Assembly (NCBI RefSeq): GCF_002150685.1
Contig: NZ_MSSW01000065.1
Coordinates: forward strand, 1 to 41,445
DNA: 41,445 nt
Reading direction: 5' to 3'
Source: Algoriphagus antarcticus
GTDB taxonomy: Bacteria; Bacteroidota; Bacteroidia; Cytophagales; Cyclobacteriaceae
This document shows, piece after piece, positions 8,572 to 18,382 of the stretch; positions within the stretch are counted from its first letter, which is position 1, and the number at the start of each line of letters is the position of its first letter. The notes under the pieces are model-generated. The model saw only the letters and a program-made list of their open reading frames with translations. It was not told the origin of the DNA and did not search any database. The position numbers and the translations under genes were made by a program.

Positions 8572-9654
8572 ATGTCAAACTCCTCCAAAATCACCTTTGA
8601 CTATTTAAAGAGAATCTTGATTTTTAAGTTTGATGCAGGTACTTCCAGAGGAGTTTTAAAGACAAAGGAGGTGTTCTGGATTAAAGCTTTTCACTCAGAT
8701 TGTCCTGAAATAGTAGGTTGGGGTGAAGCTGCGCCTCTGGTCAAATTGAGCTTGGATGATAGAGAAGATTTTGAAGAAATTCTGCGGAAAACATTGAAAG
8801 AGTTGACTGAAGTAAGCTGGAAAGATGATGAAGTGAGCATTTTTAAACAGCTGGAAATCCTTATCCCTTTCGATTTTCCAAGTATTCGATTTGCCTTAGA
8901 AACTGCTATTCTTGATCTAAAGAATGGTGGAAAGAAAAAGATTCTTGGAAACGATTTTCACGCTGGGAAAAAGGCTATATCGATCAACGGTTTGATCTGG
9001 ATGGGGGAAAAGGAATTTATGCTGGAGCAAATCAGGGAAAAGCTAGCCCAAGGATTTGACTGTATCAAAATGAAAATCGGGGCGATTGACTTTCAGCAGG
9101 AATTGGATCTTCTCGATTATATCAGAACTCGCTTTTCCAAAGATCAAATTACACTTCGCGTAGATGCAAACGGAGCTTTTTCTAGGGAAGATGCACCCAG
9201 CAAACTTCAGCAATTGGCCAAGTATGATCTGCACAGCATAGAGCAGCCAATTGCCGCGGGTAATTGGGGATCGATGAAGGAGCTTTGCGCTGCGACTCCT
9301 CTGCCCATCGCCCTCGATGAGGAATTGATTGGTGTGAAAAATAAGGCGGAACTTCTTGATGAAATTCAGCCTCAACATATTATTCTCAAACCGACTTTGC
9401 TGGGCGGCATCTTAGAAACCAAAGAGTGGATTGAGCTGGCTGAGGCTCGAAAGATAGGCTGGTGGATGACCTCAGCCTTAGAAAGCAATATTGGACTAAA
9501 TGCCATTGCGCAGCTTGCTGATAGCTTAAATGCCACTATTCCGCAAGGTTTGGGCACAGGCAAGTTGTACCAGAATAATTTAGAGTCTCCTTTGGAAATA
9601 GAACTTGGTGAGATTCATTACAATCCGCGCATCAACTGGGAGCTGCCATCTTAG
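8572..9654 (+). CDS. menC: o-Succinylbenzoate synthase MenC
   Basis: A 360-residue enolase-superfamily enzyme that dehydrates SHCHC to o-succinylbenzoate in menaquinone synthesis. The active-site set is visible: KMK at 166-168, Asp198 in VDAN, Glu224 in SIEQP, Asp249 in ALDEE and Lys273 in ILKPT. The ending WWMTSALESNIGLNAIAQ followed by GLGTGKLYQNN is typical of Bacteroidota OSBS rather than of dipeptide epimerases. Other men genes are not nearby, so it is a detached member of the pathway. Its stop overlaps the convergent lactonase gene by four bases. Confidence 0.88.
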   Translation: MSNSSKITFDYLKRILIFKFDAGTSRGVLKTKEVFWIKAFHSDCPEIVGWGEAAPLVKLSLDDREDFEEILRKTLKELTEVSWKDDEVSIFKQLEILIPFDFPSIRFALETAILDLKNGGKKKILGNDFHAGKKAISINGLIWMGEKEFMLEQIREKLAQGFDCIKMKIGAIDFQQELDLLDYIRTRFSKDQITLRVDANGAFSREDAPSKLQQLAKYDLHSIEQPIAAGNWGSMKELCAATPLPIALDEELIGVKNKAELLDEIQPQHIILKPTLLGGILETKEWIELAEARKIGWWMTSALESNIGLNAIAQLADSLNATIPQGLGTGKLYQNNLESPLEIELGEIHYNPRINWELPS

Positions 9655-10790
9655 TCACCAAGTCTGAATAGATAAACAGGTTTGTTTATTTCAACTTTCC
9701 AGGAAGTCTGGGTTAGTTTGCCTGTTTCTACGTCCCGTTCAAAAACCACAATATCATTGCTTGCTTGATTGGCAGAGAGCAGATACTTGCCGTCAGCGGT
9801 GAGGTTGAAATTACGTGGAATTGAGCCTCCAGAAGTTGTCTGCTGGATCAGCAAGTAATTTCCGTCATCTTTCTTTGCGAAAACCGAAAGGCTATTTGCG
9901 TCACCTCGATTGGAAACGTAGATATTTGTTCCGTCAGGAGAAAGTCGAACTTCAGCAGCTCCGACTTTACCTTCATAATTATCTGCAATTAAGGAAATCC
10001 GCTGCTTAGGAGTGAGCTCTCCGTCCTTAAAATCAAATACCGATAATACAGCCGTCATTTCTTCCACCACAAATACTTCAGATCCATCATTTGAAAAAAC
10101 CAAATGTCTTGGTCCATCTCCAGGAGTCACTTTATAAGTATTGTTTAATGTCAAAGGCTCGGAAGCATTCTGGTCAAAATCATAAACATAAACCTGATCT
10201 GTGCCCAGGTCTGATACAAGCAAGAATTTTCCATCTGGACTGAACACGGTGCTGTGAACGTGCGGCGAGCTTTGTCGGGATTGATTGATGCTGCTTCCTT
10301 CATGTTGAATAGTCTGAAGGTGAGTTAACCCTGCGTTCTCTCCAACTTTATAGGCACTAAAACTCCCGCCACTGTAATTGGCAACAGTCAAAAACTCCTC
10401 ATTGGGTGAGAGAGCAAGATAGCAGGGGTGATCCCCGAAGCTTGGCAATTCACTTAATTTGGAAAGCGTTTGATCTTTCAAAGAACGACCCAGGCTCACC
10501 ACATTTCCGCCTGGAACTGTGTCTATTTCTTCTAAAGTAAAGACCTTATCACCTTCTGAATTGGCCACTACAAAGGAAGGATTTTGTATACCGGGGAAAA
10601 TTGTCCGAACTTCTAATTTGTTTTCTGAAGGAGTGAAATCCAATTGATTGAGTCCCTGACTTTCATTGTCTGTATAAGTGCCTACCAAAAAAGAGTAGGT
10701 GATAGGTGTTGTGGTCATTTTGGTAGTTTTTTCTTTGGTGCAAGCAAAAGAGATAGCCAGAAGTCCAGCCAGTAAAAGTGATTGTTTCAT
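9651..10790 (-). CDS. 6-Phosphogluconolactonase-like beta-propeller lipoprotein
   Basis: A 379-residue member of the lactonase family (Pgl/YbhE type, seven-bladed propeller). The signal peptide ends in the lipobox-like ISFAC with Cys17. Repeated blade motifs such as HPCYLALSPNEEFLTVANYSGG, SPHVHSTVFSPDGKFLLVSDLG, GPRHLVFSNDGSEVFVVEE and IPRNFNLTADGKYLLSANQ are plain. Cytoplasmic Pgl hydrolyses 6-phosphogluconolactone. The lipid anchor here points to the periplasm or outer membrane, so its true substrate is uncertain. It is convergent with menC, overlapping by four bases. Confidence 0.85.
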   Translation of the reverse strand: MKQSLLLAGLLAISFACTKEKTTKMTTTPITYSFLVGTYTDNESQGLNQLDFTPSENKLEVRTIFPGIQNPSFVVANSEGDKVFTLEEIDTVPGGNVVSLGRSLKDQTLSKLSELPSFGDHPCYLALSPNEEFLTVANYSGGSFSAYKVGENAGLTHLQTIQHEGSSINQSRQSSPHVHSTVFSPDGKFLLVSDLGTDQVYVYDFDQNASEPLTLNNTYKVTPGDGPRHLVFSNDGSEVFVVEEMTAVLSVFDFKDGELTPKQRISLIADNYEGKVGAAEVRLSPDGTNIYVSNRGDANSLSVFAKKDDGNYLLIQQTTSGGSIPRNFNLTADGKYLLSANQASNDIVVFERDVETGKLTQTSWKVEINKPVYLFRLGD

Positions 10791-10964
10791 GACAGAAAGA
10801 TATCGAAATATCCTGAATGTTGAATTTGTGTTTTTATCGAAAAATCACACATTTGGTTAATAAAAAGGAAGAGAATGAGATTATTTATTAATGAATAGTC
10901 AATAGTTATTTCAGTTTTTAGAATTTTTACTAATTTGCTTAACCATTAAAACGGAAGACGAATA

Positions 10965-13502
10965 ATGTATGAAACCTATGATACCCAAGTAGCCAAGCGC
11001 TTCACGATTTACAACAGTTTATTTTTAGATCTTCCCTTCAATGACATCTACCGTACCGGAACTTTGCTTCCGATTTTAGGGACAGCATGTCAAAATGGTT
11101 TCCAAAAGGGATTAACACCGAAGGAAATTATTGCAGGGTTTTTCGATGAATTGATGCCTGACTCTACAGAAGCTCGGCGTTCAGATTTGCTTTTCCAGAT
11201 GATTCAATATGTAGAGCGACAAGTCGTTCTGTTTGACTCGATTGAGGATGCTGCTTATGAGAAAATCCATGATCTGAAAGGTAAAGGGACGATCAAAGCC
11301 TTGATTGACCGTACTGACAATGATAACAAGCGAGCAGAATTAATCGAAAAGTTGAAGACTTTCTCTGTACGCCTCACGCTTACAGCTCACCCGACTCAGT
11401 TTTATCCTGGCAACGTTCTGGCGATCATCACCGATCTGGAGAATGCAATTCGTACGGATGATATTGGTAGAATTAATTCATTGCTGCAGCAGTTAGGGAA
11501 AACAGGTTTCACCAAACGCGAGAAACCAACTCCTTACGATGAAGCGGTGAGCTTGATCTGGTTTCTGGAGAATATTTTCTATGAAAGTATCTCAGATATC
11601 ATGATCCGCTTGCTGGGATCTCTTAACATTCCACTTCATGATTGGGAAAATCCAGGCTTGTTAAAAGTTGGTTTTTGGCCAGGTGGAGACCGAGACGGTA
11701 ATCCATTTGTCACACATACGACTACTAAGCAAGTAGCGCAGCGTCTGAAAAAGTGGATTTTGAAATGTTACTATAAAGATGTTCGTAAGGTGCGAAGAAG
11801 GTTGACTTTCAAGCATGTAGAGGAAATCCTTATTAACATTGAGCGTGGTCTTTACTCTACTTTATTTGAAAATGACCCAGTTTATAAGACCAAAGAACAA
11901 TTGCTTGCTGATTTGCTTTCTGCCAGAGAAGGTTTGATCAAATATCATGAGGGGCTTTTCTTAGATGTTTTGGATCAGTTTATTCTGAAAGTGAAAATAT
12001 TTGGTTTCCATTTCGCATGCATGGATATGCGTCAGGATAGTCGTAAGCACGATACGCTGATGGAGGAGATTTTCCAGCTTCAGGGTAAGGAACTTCAAGG
12101 TTCGGAGGATGAGCAAATCGATCAAATCATGAGTATTACTTCTCTTCCAGAAGTAGCTTCTTTCCAAGATCCATTTAATCAGGAGATGTTGCAGTCATTT
12201 GGTGTAATAGATTCAATCCAAAAGGAGGGTGGTGAGGAAGTTCTAAATCGCTACATCATTTCAAATTGCCAGTCGAGAAAGCATTTCCTTGAAGTCTTCA
12301 AATTAGCACAGCTGACTCTTGGTGTAGATAAGGAAAATCTACCTTTGGATATTGTGCCTCTTTTTGAGACTATCGATGATCTGGCAGAGGCTCCACAGAT
12401 CATGACTAGCCTTTACAATCTTCCTGAGTACAAAAAGCATTTGTCATTCAGAGGGAATAAGCAGACGATCATGCTTGGCTTCTCTGACGGAACCAAGGAT
12501 GGTGGATACCTTCAGGCAAACTGGTCTATCCTGCGTGCTAAAGAAGAGATGACCAGAGTCTCCAGAGAGAATGGTATTGAAGTCGTCTTCTTTGACGGTA
12601 GAGGTGGGCCTCCTGCACGTGGAGGAGGAAACATGCATAATTTCTACGCATCTCTTGGTGAGAAGGTAGAAAATTCTGAGATCCAGGTTACGATCCAGGG
12701 ACAGACGATTTCAGCTAACTACGGTAAGCAGGCTTCCTGTACATACAACTTCGAACAACTTCTAAGTGCAGGTTTGGAAAACCATCTTTACGTTGGTGCC
12801 GACAAGAATCTAAATACCGAACAGCGAGCATTGATCAATGAGCTAGCAGGTGAAGCATATGAGTCCTATAAAAAATTCAAAAGTCACCCGAAGTTTGTTC
12901 CTTATTTGGAGCATGTGACGCCGCTGAAGTATTTTGGAATGACCAATATCGGTTCCAGGCCATTGAAAAGAGGCAAGGGTGACGAAGGTCTGAAATTTGA
13001 AGATCTTCGTGCTATTCCTTTTGTAGGCTCATGGGCGCAGATGAAGCAAAATATTCCAGGTTTCTACGGAGTAGGAGCTGCGATTGAGGTATTAGAAAAG
13101 AAAGGGAAATTGGGTGAATTGAAAGCCCTTTATAACAACAGTCTTTTCTTCAGAGCACTTCTTGGAAATTCTATGCAGTCGCTTACAAAGTGCTTTTATC
13201 CAGCCACCGCTTATTTGAAACAGGATGAGAACTATGGTGAGTTCTGGGAAATCATGTACGAGGAATATCTCAGGTCTATAGAAAAGCTAAAAGAAGTGTC
13301 TTCAATGGATGAATTGATGGGAGATAATAAGGTGATTAAAAAGTCAATCGAAATTCGTGAGCGGATCGTATTGCCTCTGATCACGGTGCAGCAATATGCC
13401 ATTCAGCAAATCCTCGAAACAGGTAAGACCACAGAAGTGCTTCAAAGGTTGATCTTGAGAAGTATGTTTGGGATTATAAATGCAGCAAGAAACGCTGCGT
13501 AA
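10965..13502 (+). CDS. ppc: Phosphoenolpyruvate carboxylase
   Basis: An 845-residue enzyme that adds bicarbonate to phosphoenolpyruvate to make oxaloacetate and refill the TCA cycle. Signatures are LTLTAHPTQ with catalytic His142, FWPGGDRDGNPFVT, FHFACMDMRQDSRKHD, MLGFSDGTKDGGYLQANW, FFDGRGGPPARGGGN and IGSRPLKRG. The length is at the lower end of the family. An oddity is the C terminus, NAARNAA, instead of the usual RNTG/QNTG end that reaches the active site. It is transcribed alone and followed by a strong terminator at 13526. Confidence 0.95.
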   Translation: MYETYDTQVAKRFTIYNSLFLDLPFNDIYRTGTLLPILGTACQNGFQKGLTPKEIIAGFFDELMPDSTEARRSDLLFQMIQYVERQVVLFDSIEDAAYEKIHDLKGKGTIKALIDRTDNDNKRAELIEKLKTFSVRLTLTAHPTQFYPGNVLAIITDLENAIRTDDIGRINSLLQQLGKTGFTKREKPTPYDEAVSLIWFLENIFYESISDIMIRLLGSLNIPLHDWENPGLLKVGFWPGGDRDGNPFVTHTTTKQVAQRLKKWILKCYYKDVRKVRRRLTFKHVEEILINIERGLYSTLFENDPVYKTKEQLLADLLSAREGLIKYHEGLFLDVLDQFILKVKIFGFHFACMDMRQDSRKHDTLMEEIFQLQGKELQGSEDEQIDQIMSITSLPEVASFQDPFNQEMLQSFGVIDSIQKEGGEEVLNRYIISNCQSRKHFLEVFKLAQLTLGVDKENLPLDIVPLFETIDDLAEAPQIMTSLYNLPEYKKHLSFRGNKQTIMLGFSDGTKDGGYLQANWSILRAKEEMTRVSRENGIEVVFFDGRGGPPARGGGNMHNFYASLGEKVENSEIQVTIQGQTISANYGKQASCTYNFEQLLSAGLENHLYVGADKNLNTEQRALINELAGEAYESYKKFKSHPKFVPYLEHVTPLKYFGMTNIGSRPLKRGKGDEGLKFEDLRAIPFVGSWAQMKQNIPGFYGVGAAIEVLEKKGKLGELKALYNNSLFFRALLGNSMQSLTKCFYPATAYLKQDENYGEFWEIMYEEYLRSIEKLKEVSSMDELMGDNKVIKKSIEIRERIVLPLITVQQYAIQQILETGKTTEVLQRLILRSMFGIINAARNAA

Positions 13503-13525
13503 ATATTAATAACTGCTAAATGAAG

Positions 13526-13560
13526 AAGCCCGACTGATTTTGATTCAGACGGGCTTTTTT
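13526..13560 (+). terminator. Terminator of ppc
   Basis: AAGCCCG (13526-13532) pairs with CGGGCTT (13550-13556) and six T follow, 24 bases after the ppc stop codon. Confidence 0.8.
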
Positions 13561-13629
13561 CGTTCCTATTTTTACCACAAAGAATGCCGAGCTTTTCGCG
13601 GAGGTCACCGAAAGTGATCCTACCTTTAC

Positions 13630-13657
13630 GATGTCCTGCTTCTCCAGATACTGGAAT
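13630..13657 (+). repeat. 28-bp dispersed repeat, copy 1
   Basis: The motif begins GATGTCCTGCTT and ends CTGGAAT. It recurs at 21023-21050 with two mismatches. It contains a small hairpin (TCCAG/CTGGA). Both copies lie downstream of terminators. Confidence 0.6.
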
Positions 13658-13840
13658 AGAAAATAACAGGCGAAGAGCAAAGTCGAAGCCCAAATTGAAT
13701 TGGTTATGTTTGATTTTTTTAGCCGCGAAGAGCACAAAGTAAGCGCGAAGAACGAATTAGTATTTCCTTGATTTTTGTTCTTTATGACGTCATTGAATCA
13801 AAGATATTGTAATTCAACTTGAGTTCTAAAGGTTCGTTGC

Positions 13841-13875
13841 TTCGGTCTTCGGTCTTCGGTCATCGGTCTTCGGTC
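13841..13875 (+). repeat. Tandem CGGTCTTCGGTC-type repeat
   Basis: Units of TTCGGTC alternate with one ATCGGTC. The same text, in either orientation, recurs at 24275-24293, 24334-24350, 29697-29720 and 30593-30616, so this is a dispersed low-complexity repeat of the genome. Confidence 0.65.
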
Positions 13876-13932
13876 GAGTTGAGAAATGGACATAAGGCTA
13901 CTGACATCATTTCGGCCAAATCATAATAGGGC

Positions 13933-16566
13933 CTACCCCAGCTTCGCCAGACTCTCCTCCAAAGCCTTAATCTTGCCTTCAGAGTCAGCTTGTTTTTTGC
14001 GTTCCATTTCTATCACTTGAGGAGGTGCTCCAGCAACAAATCTCTCATTGCTGAGCTTTTTCATCACCGAATTCAGGAAGCCTTTCGTATAGTCAATCTC
14101 CCTTTGGATGTTTTCTTTTTCCTCTTCAATATTGATAGCAGCTCCCATTGGGATAAAGCACTCATCAGACTTCACTACAAAGCTGATCGCATTCTCCACT
14201 TTTTTACCAAAGTTCAACGAAGATAGATTTGCCAGTTTATTCAGTACAGCTTCAAATCGACGATAAAGATCTTCGTTTTTTGTATTGATGGTCAGATCCA
14301 ATGCATCTTTTGGCGACATACCTTTAGATGCACGAAGGTTTCTCACCTGAGAAACCACCTCAAATACCTGATTGGCTTCCTCGATGATTCTTGTGTCAAA
14401 AGCTTTTGCCTCAGGCCAAGAAGCCAAGATCAAGGACTCTTCCACTGATCTTTCTTTGATCTGGTGCCAAAGTTCCTCAGAAATAAACGGCATGAAGGGA
14501 TGCAAAATCTTCAGGATATCTTCGAAAAGCGCAATCGTCTTGTCATATGTTGCCTGATCGATTGGATGCTGATATTCTGGCTTGATCATCTCCAGGTACC
14601 AAGAGCAGAAGTCGCCCCAAACCAACTTGTAAGTAGTCATCAAAGCGTCAGAAATTCTGAATTTCTCGTAGTGCTCATTGATTTCTACCAAAGCTTGGTT
14701 GAATCGATTTTCAAACCATTCTATACTTGAGGCATTGGCCGAACCATCTAGGGTAGGATCGATTTCCCAGCCTTTTACCAGACGGAAAGCATTCCAGATT
14801 TTGTTCGCAAAGTTTCTTCCTTGCTCTACAAGTTTGTCATCGTAAGGCAAATCATTCCCCGCAGGAGAGGAGAAAAGCATTCCTGTGCGTACGCCATCAG
14901 CTCCGTTTTGAGCAATGAGAACCAAGGGATCAGGAGAGTTGCCCAGAGATTTGGACATTTTTCTTCCCAATTTATCACGGACAATTCCTGTCAGGTACAC
15001 GTTCTTGAATGGCTTTTCACCCATGTATTCATAACCAGCAATGATCATACGCGCCACCCAGAAGAATAGAATCTCCGGTGCAGTCACCAAGTCATTGGTA
15101 GGGTAGTAGTATTTCAGTTCTTCATTCGGTTTGCCTGTGGTGAAAACCTCCGGATCAAAAACCGAAATAGGCCAAAGCCAGGCACTGAACCAAGTATCCA
15201 AGACATCCTCGTCCTGTTTTAAATCAGCTAAAGTATACTTGGCGTCAAATTGCTCATTGGCGATCTTCAAGGCTTCTTCAGCAGTTTTGGCTACTACAAA
15301 TTCTCCGTTTGGAAGGTGGTAAGCCGGGATTCTATGTCCCCACCAAAGCTGACGGGAGATACACCAGTCACGCACATTTTCCATCCAAGAGCGGTACATG
15401 TTCTTGAACTTCGGTGGATACAACTGGATCACATCTTCCATCACCGCGCTTAGTGCCGGCTTGGTGATCTCATCCATTTTCATAAACCATTGCAAAGAAA
15501 GCCTTGGCTCGATTACCGCATCTGTTCTTTCCGAATGACCTACGTTGGATTTATAATCTTCGATTTTCTCTAATTGATCTACCTCCTTCAGTTTTTTGGC
15601 AATCATTTTTCTAGCCACAAAACGATCTTCTCCCACTAGAATCTGAGCTTTTTTATTGAGCGTTCCATCATCATTCAAGATGTCGATCACTTCAAGCTTA
15701 TGCTTAAGTCCCAGTTCGTAATCGTTGATATCATGAGCAGGAGTCACTTTCAGACAACCCGTACCGAATTCCATATCTACATACTCATCGGCAATGATCG
15801 GGATGGCTTTGTTGATCAGAGGAACGATAGCTTTTCTGCCCTTCAAATGAGTGAATCGAGGATCATTTGGATTGACGCAGATCGCCACATCGGCCATGAT
15901 TGTCTCAGGACGAGTTGTCGCGATGGTAAGGAATTCGTCTTCCGTTCCTTCGATCTGATACTTGATATAGTAGAGTTTGGAAGCAATTTCCTTGGTGATT
16001 ACCTCATCGTCAGAAAGGGCCGTCTTTCCTTTAGGATCCCAGTTGACCATGCGGATGCCACGGTAGATTTTTCCTTTTTGGTGCAAATCCACAAAAACAG
16101 AAACGACCGCATCACTCAATCCTTCATCCATGGTGAAAGCAGTACGATCCCAATCACAGGAAGCGCCAAGCTTCTTCAGTTGCTCCAGGATAATTCCACC
16201 GTATTTTTCTTTCCATTCCCAAGCATGCTCCAGGAATTTCTCACGGGTTAGGGACTTCTTGTCTATCCCTTGCTCTTTCAGCAGGTTCACCACTTTGGTC
16301 TCCGTAGCGATCGAAGCATGATCGGTTCCAGGAACCCAAAGCGCATTTTTGCCCTGCATTCTAGCACGACGGATTAATACGTCCTGAATGGTATTGTTCA
16401 GCATATGCCCCATGTGCAAGACGCCCGTGACGTTTGGTGGAGGCATAGTGATCACGTAAGGCTCCTTGGTTGGATCTACTTTCGATGAAAAAAGCTTGTG
16501 CTCCATCCAGTAGGCATACCACTTGGCTTCGGTAGCTGCAGGATCGTATTTGCTGGCAATAGACAT
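13933..16566 (-). CDS. valS: Valyl-tRNA synthetase
   Basis: A class Ia synthetase of about 877 residues that charges tRNA-Val and edits mischarged threonine. The ATP-binding motifs are intact: PPPNVTGVLHMGHM (HIGH type, near residue 45) and GRKMSKSLGNSPDP (KMSKS). The connective editing domain contains TIATTRPETIMADVA and the Val-specific DTWFSAWLWP. The C-terminal coiled-coil arm covers about the last 65 residues. The frame stays open 62 codons further upstream to 16752, but that part reads through dispersed repeat sequence, so I place the start at the ATG of MSIASKYDPAATEAKWYAYW. Confidence 0.95.
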   Translation of the reverse strand: MSIASKYDPAATEAKWYAYWMEHKLFSSKVDPTKEPYVITMPPPNVTGVLHMGHMLNNTIQDVLIRRARMQGKNALWVPGTDHASIATETKVVNLLKEQGIDKKSLTREKFLEHAWEWKEKYGGIILEQLKKLGASCDWDRTAFTMDEGLSDAVVSVFVDLHQKGKIYRGIRMVNWDPKGKTALSDDEVITKEIASKLYYIKYQIEGTEDEFLTIATTRPETIMADVAICVNPNDPRFTHLKGRKAIVPLINKAIPIIADEYVDMEFGTGCLKVTPAHDINDYELGLKHKLEVIDILNDDGTLNKKAQILVGEDRFVARKMIAKKLKEVDQLEKIEDYKSNVGHSERTDAVIEPRLSLQWFMKMDEITKPALSAVMEDVIQLYPPKFKNMYRSWMENVRDWCISRQLWWGHRIPAYHLPNGEFVVAKTAEEALKIANEQFDAKYTLADLKQDEDVLDTWFSAWLWPISVFDPEVFTTGKPNEELKYYYPTNDLVTAPEILFFWVARMIIAGYEYMGEKPFKNVYLTGIVRDKLGRKMSKSLGNSPDPLVLIAQNGADGVRTGMLFSSPAGNDLPYDDKLVEQGRNFANKIWNAFRLVKGWEIDPTLDGSANASSIEWFENRFNQALVEINEHYEKFRISDALMTTYKLVWGDFCSWYLEMIKPEYQHPIDQATYDKTIALFEDILKILHPFMPFISEELWHQIKERSVEESLILASWPEAKAFDTRIIEEANQVFEVVSQVRNLRASKGMSPKDALDLTINTKNEDLYRRFEAVLNKLANLSSLNFGKKVENAISFVVKSDECFIPMGAAINIEEEKENIQREIDYTKGFLNSVMKKLSNERFVAGAPPQVIEMERKKQADSEGKIKALEESLAKLG

Positions 16567-17049
16567 AATCGGATTAGTATTTAGAGGGGCAAAAATAGGG
16601 AAAAAGCCAATTGTGGAGGCATGATTGGGAGATGAATTACAGTTCATCAATATTTTAAGCGAAAAAGCATAGGTCACACGGAGCGAAGTCGAAGGGTTTA
16701 ACCGCATAAGAGTCGCTGAGAACGCAGCTAGGTTTTTAACCGCAAAGTTCACGTAAGAGGCACAAAGGCACTGGAGTTTTCTCGTAGATCAGTGCACTTA
16801 ATTTTGTCGCAGTAAATATGAAGAATATTTACACTCCATAAGATTGTCCCATCGGTACAACTGGTTTTTAGCTCAATAGAATTCAATATTGTTTTCTCAT
16901 TCTAATAGGAACGATTGATGAGTGATTTTTATCTCCCTCTCCAGAAGATGAACTTGAATAGAATTCATAAAAAATTGGTGGTAAGGGTATCGACTTCGCT
17001 CGACCTGACAAGCTCGTGTCACCCTGAGCGAAGTCGAAGGGTTTTTATT
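16567..17049. other. Intergenic gap with genome-wide repeat motifs
   Basis: No gene. It contains two copies of a GAGCGAAGTCGAAGGGT motif (about 16680-16697 and 17026-17042) and a CGCAAAGTTCACGTAAGAGG-type motif near 16741, all of which are short non-coding repeats. One GAGCGAAGTCGA copy forms half of a hairpin at 16990-17037. Confidence 0.5.
16990..17037. repeat. 12-bp inverted repeat of the GAGCGAAGTCGA type
   Basis: TCGACTTCGCTC (16990-17001) pairs with GAGCGAAGTCGA (17026-17037). It lies 13 bases past the stop codon of the minus-strand ATPase gene and may stop its transcription. The half motif also occurs near 16680. Confidence 0.55.
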
Positions 17050-18195
17050 TCACAAATTCCGATAATTACTGATCTGTATCCCGTCTCGTTCTTGGTTTAG
17101 ACTTCCTGCATAGATCAGTTTGGTAGCGCTTTCTGGAGCGATTTTCCGGAAGTATTTCAAGCCTTTTAGGAAATCTGAATGATAGGTTTCCGAAGATTTG
17201 ATCTCTATTGCGGTCAATTTCCCATCCTTTTCTTGTAGGAGATCTACTTCATTTTGATTACTCTCCCTCCAATAATACAGTGTCGGTTTATTTCCTTCAT
17301 TGAGTTCCTTCTTCATGAGCTCTAGAATGACCATATTTTCGAACAAGGGGCCGCGTGCAAAATGTACATTCATGTCTTCCGTCTTTTTGATGCCCAATAA
17401 ACTGCTCAGCACGCCAGTATCGTAGAAATAAACCTTAGAGGATTTTAGAATTCGCTTGTTAAAGTTGCGGTAGTATGAAGGCAGCCTGAAAGCGATAAAG
17501 GAAGTTTCTAAAACAGAAAGCCAAGCATTTACCGTTTTCTGATCGATTCCCAATTCGTTAGAAAAGTTGCTTTGATTGAAAATTTGCCCAACACGGCCAG
17601 CTAACAATTGAAGAAATTTTTGAAAATTTCCCAAATCCATCACATTCAAAATTTGTCTTACATCACGTTCGATGTAGGTCTGGATGTAGTTTGGATAGTA
17701 GTCGTTTGGTGATATATCAAACTGATATTTCCTGGGATATCCACCGTTTACGACCAGTTCTTCCCACGAAGAAATATTCACATGTGGAGACAGCTCATGC
17801 ATCGAAAGTGGCAGCAAGTTTAGCATAGCTACCCGACCTGCCAAGGATTGAGTGATTTGATTTGACAAAAGGAAGTTTTGGGAACCCGTTAAAATATATT
17901 CGCCAGAGATATTTCTATCATCAGTCAATACTTGGAGATAGGAGAATAGTTCGGGCACCCATTGTACTTCATCTAGAATGACCCCATTTTGATATGATCT
18001 GAGAAAGGCCAAAGGGTCTGCTTTGGCAAAGTTTCGCGTTTCAGGCAATTCTAGATTTACATAGGTATAGTCAGGTTTCAGTCTTCTTGCAAAAGTTGTT
18101 TTTCCTGATTGACGAGGACCAGTAATCGCTAGCAAGGGGAATTTGCTCAGAAGAGACAAAGCTTTGTCATTTATATTTCGATCAAAATAATCCAT
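17050..18195 (-). CDS. AAA-type ATPase with DUF4143 domain
   Basis: A protein of about 381 residues starting at MDYFDRNINDKAL; the frame opens 12 codons earlier. Walker A is GPRQSGKTT near residue 35, Walker B is GVILDEVQ near 85, and a sensor-like ILTGSQNFLL follows. The second half is the DUF4143 region, ending in YWRESNQNEVDLLQEKDGKLTAIEIKSS, which has the D-(x)n-ExK spacing of a PD-(D/E)xK nuclease fold. Proteins of this AAA_14/DUF4143 type are very common in Bacteroidota and archaea. Their substrate is unknown. It is a single gene between valS and greB. Confidence 0.85.
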   Translation of the reverse strand: MDYFDRNINDKALSLLSKFPLLAITGPRQSGKTTFARRLKPDYTYVNLELPETRNFAKADPLAFLRSYQNGVILDEVQWVPELFSYLQVLTDDRNISGEYILTGSQNFLLSNQITQSLAGRVAMLNLLPLSMHELSPHVNISSWEELVVNGGYPRKYQFDISPNDYYPNYIQTYIERDVRQILNVMDLGNFQKFLQLLAGRVGQIFNQSNFSNELGIDQKTVNAWLSVLETSFIAFRLPSYYRNFNKRILKSSKVYFYDTGVLSSLLGIKKTEDMNVHFARGPLFENMVILELMKKELNEGNKPTLYYWRESNQNEVDLLQEKDGKLTAIEIKSSETYHSDFLKGLKYFRKIAPESATKLIYAGSLNQERDGIQISNYRNL

Positions 18196-18382
18196 TTTAT
18201 GTAAATTAGGAATATGATTCCAAAAATACATAATAAATTTTGTATCTAAACTATTATTGGAAAGCGAGTTTGTTGAGACTAAAAGACTTCGGGTCTCAGC
18301 TTTTCAGGATTTATTATCTCAAAATCATAAGCCTGCCCTCTGCATTTCTACTAAAACCTCCGTGTACACCGTGGTAAAAATA

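Larger units (their letters stand above)
13561..13932. other. Intergenic mosaic of dispersed repeats
   Basis: No gene is supported. The stretch joins three different short dispersed repeats: a 28-bp motif at 13630-13657, a CGCGAAGAGCACAAAGT-type motif at about 13722-13757, and a tandem CGGTCTTCGGTC block at 13841-13875. The frames open on the minus strand here lack protein-like composition. Confidence 0.5.

Noticed and set aside
8572..9654. Dipeptide epimerase
   Set aside because: The active-site residues alone would allow it, but the GWWMTSALESNIGLNA and GLGTGKLYQNN endings match o-succinylbenzoate synthase.
13990..16321. Several plus-strand frames of 60-180 codons
   Set aside because: They lie fully antisense to valS and have low-complexity or Phe/Leu-rich translations typical of shadow frames.
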